Origin: a bacterium
GTDB taxonomy: Bacteria; Armatimonadota; Zipacnadia; Zipacnadales; UBA11051
Direction of reading: 5' to 3'
DNA length: 33,402 nt
Assembly: GCA_021372615.1 (NCBI GenBank)
Contig: JAJFUB010000031.1
Location: forward strand, 1-33,402
The position numbers were made by a program, and so were the translations under genes. The stretch's first letter is position 1; every line of letters starts with the position of its first letter. Of this stretch, positions 22,534 through 29,252 are shown in pieces. The notes under the pieces are model-generated. The model ran no database searches and was not told the origin of the DNA. It was given only the letters and a program-made list of their open reading frames with translations.

Positions 22534-24882
22534 CTACGGCAGGTCATACACGATGAACACGCCATCCAGCGCCGGCACCGTCACCGTGGTCCCTGGCTCC
22601 GCCCCGGACAGGACCATCCTGCCCTTGCCGGCCCGTGTGCGGACCGTCACAGTGGCGTCTTGCAGCCCGCGGTTCGTGAACCCCACGAGCAGCTTGCCCT
22701 GCCCGGCGAAGGCCCGGTGGAAGACGCCCGTGGGGGCCGTGACCTCCACCCTGTCATCAGCCCGCTTGCCCTCCCAGACGATGTCCTGCGTCGCGTCGAG
22801 CAGGCGGGCCAACTCGGACAGTAGCGCATAGTGCCGCCCATCAAAGAACGGCAGCATCCAGAAGTCCAGGCCCCGGACCCCCTGCGCCAGGTGAGTCTTC
22901 GCTTGCCAGCGCAGGTAGTCGGGGTTGGTGTACGAGTCCAGCACGCCGGCCCCGATGTTCAGACACGGCGCCAGCGGCACGCTCCACGGGTTGTCCACCG
23001 TGGCCTCGACGCGGCGGAAGGCCCAGTCCAGGCCGTACGGCTGGCCCCAGGTGTCCTCGCCATGCGGATAGACGCCGTTGGCCATGTTGGCGAAGTCCAG
23101 GTGCGGCAGGAACTGCCGCACGTCATAGCCGTACTCGCGCTCCTCCTGCAGGCGGTCGCGATAGGCCTGCACATGGGGACCGGTGGCCTGGCGCTCATAC
23201 AGGGACATGGTGAACCAGGAGAACAGCCGCCCCTGCGGGCTGCCGGCCTTGACCGCCTGGCGCACCGCCGCGACGTGCCGGCCACCGTTCCAGACATGGA
23301 AGTCCAGCCAGCGCTCGTGCAGCTTCCCGCCCGGGGCCACGTCGGCAGGCCAGTTCACCTGGTCGGCCGTCAGCTCCTCTCGCTCCAGGAACGCCGCCCG
23401 GCAGCGTGGGCAGAGGCACTGGTGGTGGTTGCCCTCATGGTCGAGGTCAAAGCCGTCCCACCCCTCCTGCTGCAGGCGGCTGGTGATGGGGCCGAAGACC
23501 TCCGCTACGTGCTCGGCGGCGTACGTCGGGCACCACTGGTACCGGTCCCCGCGTCTCTCGCCCGGTACGGGCTTGCCGCCCGAGCCCAGGCAGGCCTTGT
23601 CGAGGCCTTCGGTCGAGGTGGGGTAGACGGTCGTGTTGTAGCTCCACATGCTGGCGAGACTGACCAGCATGCCGTGCGCCCGGGCCTCGGCGATCTCCTC
23701 GGGGTATGACAGCACCAGCCGCGACACGCCCGCCGCCTGTAGCTGCGCGTCGGTCTCCCGCCGGATCATTGCCTCCAGCGGCTTCTCCGCCTCGGCGACG
23801 GCCGGTCGCACGACGCTGTAGGCCCACACGCCGAGCAGCGAGCGGCGCGGCTGCGGGGTGGCAGGTAGCGGCGGCAACACCGTGAGGGGCACAGAGACGA
23901 GTTCGCCCTCTCCGCCCTGGGAGCGTGACTGCCAGGCCAGGCGATAGACGCCCGGGGCTTGCCGGCAGCGCAGGTAGAGACAGAAGGGGTGGCCGCCGAA
24001 GGTGTGCCACTGTGTCTCGGGCGCCACGGCCGCGCTGTCGGGGAAGGTGAACGTGTAGCGCGTCACGGCTTGGCCGTCGCGTTGCTGGGTGCTGGTCTCC
24101 AGACGGACGCGCTGGGTCCAGCCGTCGGCGTAGGGCAGATAGGGCGTGACCAGCTCCACCCCGGCTGGCAGCTCCAGGACCAGGCCCAGCCGCACGGCGC
24201 CCGCCGTGTCGTCATTGCGCACATAGAAGCTCAGCCGCTGGAAGACCCCCTGGCACAGGAACAGGCCCTTCTGCTCCTTGAGGTTGGGGGCGAAGTCCCA
24301 GCGCAGCTTCTGCGGATCGTTGTTGGCCACCGCCGGCGGGTCCAGGGCCAGCGGCGTCCGCTCGTTGCCCACAATGACAAGGGCGTCGCGCAGCAGGGCT
24401 TCCTCCGCCGCCGTCACGTGCGTGATCCGCACGGTGTTCGGCCCCGGCTTCACCAGCTTCGTCACGTCGAACAGGTAGCCCAGTCCGCCCAGGTCGTCGC
24501 GCTCGCCCGACTCGAACGCCGGCTGAGCCGGGAGCGCGAAGGCCTTGGGGGCATAGACCTCGGTCCCCTGCGTCCAGTACTCGTTCGCCTTGTTGACCGC
24601 CTCGGCCGTCGCCAGCGCCTGGCCGTTGACCGCCAGGCGCAGCACGCCCCCGGAATGGCTGAGCGCCCGGTACCTGAGCACGGCCTGCAGGTACAGATAG
24701 ACCGGCTGCGCCGGATCGGCGGCCACCGTGAACCGGCCCTCCGTGAAGTGGGCCGAAGGCAGGCGCAGGACGGCGCCATGGGGTCCGGCGTTCAGAGCGC
24801 GCACCAGCTCCTCCGGCGCCGCCACGCACGGCCCGGCCAACGCCGTCACGACACAGGCCCACAGCCACCAGTCTCGGCACAT
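22534..24882 (-). CDS. Exported TIM-barrel glycosidase-like protein with CxCxxC cluster (paralogue 2)
   Basis: A 782-aa exported protein with signal peptide 1-22 (C-V-A-A end). The N-terminal 340 residues are beta-rich and unlike those of its paralogue. The barrel carries Asp481-x-Glu483 (in F-D-L-D-H-E), then Cys489-x-Cys491-x2-Cys494 at exactly the same spacing as in the downstream gene. It also shares the late segment Q-G-V-R-G-L-x-F-W and a C-terminal beta domain ending near a V-P-A-L-D-G-V stretch. AGGAGGAG lies 8 nt before the ATG. It is the first gene of the three-gene minus-strand cluster. By position and motif it is a putative glycoside hydrolase, but I cannot assign a CAZy family. 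Confidence 0.8.
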   Translation of the reverse strand: MCRDWWLWACVVTALAGPCVAAPEELVRALNAGPHGAVLRLPSAHFTEGRFTVAADPAQPVYLYLQAVLRYRALSHSGGVLRLAVNGQALATAEAVNKANEYWTQGTEVYAPKAFALPAQPAFESGERDDLGGLGYLFDVTKLVKPGPNTVRITHVTAAEEALLRDALVIVGNERTPLALDPPAVANNDPQKLRWDFAPNLKEQKGLFLCQGVFQRLSFYVRNDDTAGAVRLGLVLELPAGVELVTPYLPYADGWTQRVRLETSTQQRDGQAVTRYTFTFPDSAAVAPETQWHTFGGHPFCLYLRCRQAPGVYRLAWQSRSQGGEGELVSVPLTVLPPLPATPQPRRSLLGVWAYSVVRPAVAEAEKPLEAMIRRETDAQLQAAGVSRLVLSYPEEIAEARAHGMLVSLASMWSYNTTVYPTSTEGLDKACLGSGGKPVPGERRGDRYQWCPTYAAEHVAEVFGPITSRLQQEGWDGFDLDHEGNHHQCLCPRCRAAFLEREELTADQVNWPADVAPGGKLHERWLDFHVWNGGRHVAAVRQAVKAGSPQGRLFSWFTMSLYERQATGPHVQAYRDRLQEEREYGYDVRQFLPHLDFANMANGVYPHGEDTWGQPYGLDWAFRRVEATVDNPWSVPLAPCLNIGAGVLDSYTNPDYLRWQAKTHLAQGVRGLDFWMLPFFDGRHYALLSELARLLDATQDIVWEGKRADDRVEVTAPTGVFHRAFAGQGKLLVGFTNRGLQDATVTVRTRAGKGRMVLSGAEPGTTVTVPALDGVFIVYDLP

Positions 24883-25108
24883 CCTCAGAACTCCTCCTCA
24901 AACAACATCCCCCATCGCTGGTGGTGCCTTCCGCGGTTCGCGGTGTCGCACCTCTCTGGCGCGCATCTCCCCGGGCAGGTGAGACCAGGGGAGCAAGGAA
25001 ATCGGCGCCTGGTGGATGAAGCCTACCACGCGACGGACGCCGTCGGTGGTGTTCGTCCCTGAGCCCCGGCACAAGCCGGCCGCAACCCATCCAGGGGAGA
25101 CAGACACA
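24883..25108. other. Divergent intergenic region
   Basis: 226 bp between the minus-strand exported cluster and the plus-strand isomerase. It should carry promoters for both directions. No box pair or operator is convincing by eye. Confidence 0.5.
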
Positions 25109-25942
25109 ATGATACTGATGCATGCGTACACTTACCGGACGTATGACTTCGAGCGCGCCTGCCGCAAGGCCCGGGAGTACGGGTGGGAGGGCATCGAGCT
25201 GTGCCCGACGCTGTTCCGCGGACGGGCCCTGGCGGAGATCAAGCCCGAGCTGGAGGACACGATGGGCCGCTATGGCGTCGCGGCGCCGGTCGCGTCGTGG
25301 GGAGGCAACGTCATCCAGGACGACCGGGAGGCCGCGCAAGCGGCGCTGGACTCCCTGCTGGCCGGCCTGCCGGTGCTGCGGGAACTCGGGGTGGAGAAGA
25401 TCAACTCGGGCGTCGGCTCCCTCATGGCGGACGATCCAGTGGTGACAGGCTCGGCCATCGCCACCGAGGTGCACTACGAGCGCGGGGCTGAGGCGTTCCA
25501 GACCGTGGCCGCCGAGCTGGCCAGCCTGGGGATGACCTGCAGCTTCGAGATCCACATGCACAGCCTGCATGACACCGCCGCCTCCACCCTCAAGCTCCTG
25601 GACATGATCGGCAGCCCCCTGGTCACGGCGAACATAGACGCCGGGAACATGTATGGCACGCCCCATGCCGAGGAGGCCGTGGCTGCCGTCGAGATACTCG
25701 CCGGCCGGATCGGCTATGTCCACGCCAAGAACTGCCGGCGCCTGGCGACGGGCGGCACGGACTACTCCTACATGCTCGACAGTGGCCACCTGGACTACTT
25801 CCGCATCTTCCGAGCCTTGCGCGACACGGGCTACCAGGGGCACATCTGCTGCGAGTACTGCGGCCTGGGTGACCCCAGCGTCGCCGCCCAGCGTGACCTG
25901 GCCTATCTGAAGTACACGCTGCGCGAGCTGGGGATGTGGTAG
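25109..25942 (+). CDS. Sugar phosphate isomerase/epimerase (AP-endonuclease-2-type TIM barrel)
   Basis: A 277-aa TIM barrel with a complete metal site by position: Glu147 (F-E-I-H), Asp177 (N-I-D-A-G-N), His205 (Y-V-H-A-K-N) and Glu249 (C-C-E-Y). Relatives interconvert keto-sugars or sugar phosphates, for example tagatose/psicose epimerases and xylulose 5-phosphate epimerases. It is divergent from the exported cluster and may handle the sugars that cluster releases. GGGGAG lies about 9 nt upstream of the ATG at 25109. Met4 is an alternative start, and the longer open frame to 25016 lacks a ribosome site. Confidence 0.85.
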   Translation: MILMHAYTYRTYDFERACRKAREYGWEGIELCPTLFRGRALAEIKPELEDTMGRYGVAAPVASWGGNVIQDDREAAQAALDSLLAGLPVLRELGVEKINSGVGSLMADDPVVTGSAIATEVHYERGAEAFQTVAAELASLGMTCSFEIHMHSLHDTAASTLKLLDMIGSPLVTANIDAGNMYGTPHAEEAVAAVEILAGRIGYVHAKNCRRLATGGTDYSYMLDSGHLDYFRIFRALRDTGYQGHICCEYCGLGDPSVAAQRDLAYLKYTLRELGMW

Positions 25943-26012
25943 CCTGCCCCCCCCGGGCAGCACGTGACCAGGGCGGGGTCGGGGGTGACTCCTGGTTGTC
26001 GGCTGGTAGCTT

Positions 26013-26095
26013 GAGGCGCAGATGCCTGGGGCGCAGAGGTCTGAGGCGTAGAGGTCTGGCGGGGCGGGAGTCGTGGCGAGGCGGGAGTCGTGGCG
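26013..26095. repeat. Two short tandem repeat arrays
   Basis: Three imperfect 15-16-bp units, close to GGCGCAGAGGTCTG, fill 26013-26059. Two exact copies of GGCGGGAGTCGTGGCG (26063-26078 and 26080-26095) follow with a 17-bp period. They abut the inverted copy of the three-hairpin repeat. Confidence 0.6.
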
Positions 26096-26154
26096 TCCGC
26101 AGGACGCTCGGCGGTGCGCAGCACCGCCCCTCAGCCCGGCGTTTCAACGCCGGG
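26093..26154 (-). repeat. Three-hairpin repeat, copy 2 (inverted)
   Basis: Read on the minus strand: CCCGGCGTT-GA-AACGCCGGG, linker CTGAGG, GGCGGTGC-TGC-GCACCGCC, then GCGTCC-TGC-GGACGC. It has the same hairpin order as copies 1 and 3, and all stems are perfect. Confidence 0.75.
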
Positions 26155-26187
26155 AAAGGACGCCGCCCCCTTGTCTAGAAGTGCCTG

Positions 26188-26266
26188 CCGTCCGCAGGAC
26201 GGTTGGCCGCAGGCCCGTCTCAGGCGCAGACCTCCCCGGGCGTTCCGCCGACCGTCCTGCGGACGG
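26188..26266. repeat. Two solitary CCGTCC-TGC-GGACGG hairpin units
   Basis: CCGTCC-GCA-GGACGG at 26188-26202 and CCGTCC-TGC-GGACGG at 26252-26266 match the third hairpin of the three-hairpin repeat. They lie between its inverted and direct copies. Confidence 0.65.
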
Positions 26267-26307
26267 AACGGAACGACCGCAAGGAGGAACAAGGGGGCGG
26301 CAGCATC

Positions 26308-26369
26308 CCGGACGCTGAAGCGTCCGGCTGGGGGGCGGTGCTGCGCACCGCCAACCGTCCTGCGGACGG
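26308..26369 (+). repeat. Three-hairpin repeat, copy 3
   Basis: CCGGACGCT-GA-AGCGTCCGG (26308-26327), linker CTGGGG, GGCGGTGC-TGC-GCACCGCC (26334-26352), then CCGTCC-TGC-GGACGG (26355-26369). All three stems are perfect. Confidence 0.75.
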
Positions 26370-26396
26370 GAGGACCGCCAGCCTGAGCACCGCCGA

Positions 26397-26411
26397 CCGT
26401 CCTGCGGACGG
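26397..26411. repeat. Solitary third-hairpin unit
   Basis: CCGTCC-TGC-GGACGG, identical to the third hairpin of copy 3, placed 28 bp beyond it. Confidence 0.6.
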
Positions 26412-26524
26412 GACGGCCGCCAGCCAGCCCTGGTTGGTAGAGGTGGAGTTGGGAGAACGGTAGAATACCCTAACGGGACGATCTCGATGGTCGGGGCCCA
26501 TACGGCCAGCGAGGGAGGGACATC

Positions 26525-27400
26525 ATGATCGAGTACCCTGAAGCTGTTACGATCGCCGGGCAGATTGCCAAGACACTGACCGGCAAGCGAATCGAGTCGG
26601 CAGTGCGGGGGAACGCGCCCCACAAGTTCGCGTTCTACAGCCGTCCGCCCGAGGAGTACGCCTCGATCCTGCCCGGTCAGACCACTACCGGCGCGGAGGC
26701 CAGCGGGTCGCTGATCCTGGTCCGGCTCAGTGGCGGACACATCGTCGTGCTGGGCGGCGGGGGCGAGCGCATCATCTTCCATCCCTCGGCCGACACCGTG
26801 CCCGCCAAGCACCAGCTCCTGCTGGGGTTCGACGATGGCGCTTTCCTGAGCGTCAAGGTGCAGGGCTGGGGCTCATGCCAGCTCTACACGCCCGAGGAAC
26901 TGGAGGTCTATCCGTGGTATGCCCGGCGCGCGCTGGAGGCCACCGACGAGGGCTTCACGCGGGGGTACTTTGAGGGCCTCTTCGCCGCGTTGGAGCCGGA
27001 CGACTCCCGCGCCATCAAGTTCTTCCTGATCTCCGATCCGGGCGTGTGGGGCATGGGGAACGGGTACCTGCAGGACATCCTGCTGGCGGCGCGGCTGCAC
27101 CCCCGGACGAGGGCCGTGGACCTGAGCAAGGCCCAACAGCGCGCGCTGCACAAGGCCATCGTGCAGACGATCAAGCGCGCCATCCGGCTGGGGGGACGCA
27201 CCGACGAGCACGATCTGTTCGATGACACGGGCGGCTACGAGCGCCTGCTCAGCGCCGCGGCGGCCGGCTTGCCGTGCCCCGTCTGCGGGCAGGCGGACAT
27301 CGTCAAGGAGAGCTTCCTGGGCGGGGCGATCTACACCTGTCCGCAGTGCCAGCCCGCCCCGCCGAAGCCCGAGAGGCGCGCGGCGAAGAAGCAGGCCTAG
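26525..27400 (+). CDS. Fpg/Nei-like DNA glycosylase homologue lacking the catalytic proline
   Basis: A 291-aa protein with the Fpg/Nei layout: N-terminal beta-sandwich, an H2TH helix region around G-M-G-N-G-Y (176-181, with the DNA-contact Asn179), and a C-terminal zinc finger C251-x2-C254 / C272-x2-C275. Real Fpg begins P-E-L-P-E after Met removal, and the N-terminal proline is the nucleophile. Here the start reads M-I-E-Y-P-E, so Pro is Ile while both glutamates remain. The zinc-finger Arg before the third Cys and the beta-hairpin Lys also appear absent. It therefore probably binds DNA or RNA without classic glycosylase/lyase chemistry. A GAGGGAGG site precedes the ATG. The GNAT gene follows after 32 nt. 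Confidence 0.82.
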   Translation: MIEYPEAVTIAGQIAKTLTGKRIESAVRGNAPHKFAFYSRPPEEYASILPGQTTTGAEASGSLILVRLSGGHIVVLGGGGERIIFHPSADTVPAKHQLLLGFDDGAFLSVKVQGWGSCQLYTPEELEVYPWYARRALEATDEGFTRGYFEGLFAALEPDDSRAIKFFLISDPGVWGMGNGYLQDILLAARLHPRTRAVDLSKAQQRALHKAIVQTIKRAIRLGGRTDEHDLFDDTGGYERLLSAAAAGLPCPVCGQADIVKESFLGGAIYTCPQCQPAPPKPERRAAKKQA

Positions 27401-27432
27401 CCCGCAGTGGCGCGCCCTCACAGGAGGGGGAC

Positions 27433-27996
27433 ATGACCACCCACACCGACCAACTCACCACCGACCGACTGCTCATCCGGCACTTCACGCCCGCTGACTG
27501 GGTGGAACTGCAGGAGCTAGCCCGCGACAGGGAGTCCTCGGCGGGCGGGAAGTACGACCACGCCTGGCCGACCGACGACGAGGGCTGCCGCGGGATGGCC
27601 GTGTACTTCGCGGCACAGGAGAAGTTCTGGGCCGTGTGTCTGAGGAATACCGGCCACCTCATCGGCCTCCTGGCGCTTAGCCCCGAGGACGAGCCCGGCG
27701 TCATGGAGGTCGGGCATGTGTTCCACACGGCCCACCTCGGAGCCGACCTCGACACCGAGGCCCTCGGCTGCCTCATGGACGTTGCCTTCGCCGATCCGTC
27801 TGTCCGGCAGATCATCTGCCGGAACGCGGAGGAGTGGGAAGCGCAGCTCGCGCCGTTGCGCAAGCTGGGGCTGACGGTGGTGAGCCGGGGAGACGGCACG
27901 GACTTCTTCCAGCGCAACGCGGACGGCAACCCCATCACGTTCGTGGGCTGCACGATGGCGATAGGCAGAGACGAATGGCTGCAGCGGCGTCGGTGA
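27433..27996 (+). CDS. GNAT family N-acetyltransferase, RimJ/RimL-like
   Basis: A 187-aa single-domain GNAT. The opening T-D-R-L-L-I-R-H-F-T-P-A-D-W is typical of the Acetyltransf_3 group, which acetylates protein N-termini or small amines. The usual acetyl-CoA loop (R/Q-x-x-G-x-G/A) is weak: the matching position reads H-L-G-A-D-L-D-T-E-A-L. CoA binding may therefore be altered. AGGAGGGGG lies just upstream of the ATG. The gene is 32 nt after the Fpg-like gene and probably in the same transcript. The acceptor is unknown. Confidence 0.75.
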   Translation: MTTHTDQLTTDRLLIRHFTPADWVELQELARDRESSAGGKYDHAWPTDDEGCRGMAVYFAAQEKFWAVCLRNTGHLIGLLALSPEDEPGVMEVGHVFHTAHLGADLDTEALGCLMDVAFADPSVRQIICRNAEEWEAQLAPLRKLGLTVVSRGDGTDFFQRNADGNPITFVGCTMAIGRDEWLQRRR

Positions 27997-28095
27997 GGAA
28001 GCCCCGCCGACTGGCAGGCAGTGAGTGACTTCGTGGGTCACACGCCCCACACGAGACCCGGAGCGTAGCGGCGCGCCGGGGAGGAGCATGCTGCA

Positions 28096-29142
28096 ATGCC
28101 ACCCTCGATCAGCCTCAGCACCGAAGATCGGCGGACGTACCTCGAAGGCGTCCGGCCGATGGACTGGGGCACCGGTGAGATGTGTGAGTTCGCCAGCGCG
28201 CTGACGCGCACGCTGGAATGCGTCGGTGAGGAAGTGCCGTATCACACCATCACGGGTGTGACCGGCGTCGCCTTCCGCTTCACGATGGGGCCCGAGTTGT
28301 GGAACCCGGGTTTCTACGGCTTCGGGGGCGTCTCAGCCGACGTGCACGACCTCATCCGTCGTGCCTTTGCCGCGGTTGGCCACGCGTACGCATGGCATGC
28401 CGCCGGCGACCGGGCCAGTGACTGGCGGCGCCTCACCGACAGCATTGACCGCGGCCTCGCTGTCATGCTGCGGGGTCACGTGGTGGACGCCTCCGACTGG
28501 GCCCTGATCACTGGCTACGAGGACACCGGCGACATCCTGCTCGGGTCCAGCCCCTATGGTGGCCGCGACAGGTTCCGGGGCCACGATGTCATCCTCGACT
28601 GGCACGAGAGGACGAAGGAGTACATCCTCCTGGAAGAACGGTGCGAGCGGCCACCGGCGGCGACCATGTACACCGAGGCCCTGCAGTTGGCCGTGGCGCT
28701 GGTGCGTGGCGAACCGGCCAGGGCGCCGTACACCGGCCTGGGGGGCTACCAGGTCCTGGCCGCTGCCCTGCGGGAGCAGGAGTCTGCTGAGAGAGCGGAG
28801 CGCCAGGAGGACGGGATGTGGTTCCGCTATCTGTGCCTGCTCTGCTACGAGATGATGCTGGACGACCACGCTTCCGCGCCTCCCTTCCTGCGCGACGCGG
28901 CGGAGGCACTGCCGTCCGGCACGGCCGAGCTGCTGCAGGCGGCAAGCTGTTACGAGCAGAGCCACGCGCTCCGCAACGAACTGGAGGGCATCCTCCCCAG
29001 CAACTTCCCGGCCGAGGCACAGAAGCGCGTCCTCGACCTGGCGGTACGGGAGCAATTCGCGCAGGCGATCCTGCGGATCCGCGAGGTCGAGGCGCAGGGG
29101 ATTGCGCACATCGAGCGGGCTCTGGGAACGCCAGCGAAGTGA
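28096..29142 (+). CDS. BtrH/C39-like single-module protein of unknown function
   Basis: A 348-aa protein without a signal peptide. The N-terminal half (about 14-185) resembles the BtrH_N/C39-like papain fold. It has L-E-G-V near the start, Cys30 in the position of a nucleophile (G-E-M-C-E-F), then G-V-T-G-V-A-F-R-F and a G-Y-E-D segment. The expected His before that segment is not evident (D-W-A-L-I-T-G-Y). The C-terminal half is helical. The whole module is repeated twice in the next gene, 110 nt downstream. GAGGAG is 9 nt before the ATG. BtrH-type proteins are acyltransferases in antibiotic synthesis, but no such pathway is visible here, so the function is unassigned. Confidence 0.72.
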   Translation: MPPSISLSTEDRRTYLEGVRPMDWGTGEMCEFASALTRTLECVGEEVPYHTITGVTGVAFRFTMGPELWNPGFYGFGGVSADVHDLIRRAFAAVGHAYAWHAAGDRASDWRRLTDSIDRGLAVMLRGHVVDASDWALITGYEDTGDILLGSSPYGGRDRFRGHDVILDWHERTKEYILLEERCERPPAATMYTEALQLAVALVRGEPARAPYTGLGGYQVLAAALREQESAERAERQEDGMWFRYLCLLCYEMMLDDHASAPPFLRDAAEALPSGTAELLQAASCYEQSHALRNELEGILPSNFPAEAQKRVLDLAVREQFAQAILRIREVEAQGIAHIERALGTPAK

Positions 29143-29252
29143 GCACCCATGCCATGGCTTAAGGGCCGTGACACTGGCGACGTGGGCGGAGGGAGTGGCA
29201 TTCACGGAAGTGGGGGCCGCGGTCGAGGCCTGGTGAGGCCGGGAGGCGCAGC

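Larger units (their letters stand above)
25943..26524. other. Repeat-dense 582-bp gap
   Basis: After a small hairpin (25944-25960, CTGCCC/GGGCAG) come short tandem repeats (26013-26095). Inverted and direct copies of the three-hairpin repeat follow (26093-26411), then the leader of the Fpg-like gene. A TAGAAT at 26461-26466 could be a -10, but no matching -35 is seen. No gene is apparent. Confidence 0.65.

Noticed and set aside
26188-26411. CRISPR array suggested by repeated CCGTCC-TGC-GGACGG units
   Set aside because: Units are only 15 bp, spacing is irregular, orientation is mixed, and there are no cas genes. Palindromic repeats explain them better.
26461-26466. TAGAAT as a -10 for the Fpg-like gene
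   Set aside because: No -35 box at 16-18 nt could be matched, so a promoter is not claimed.
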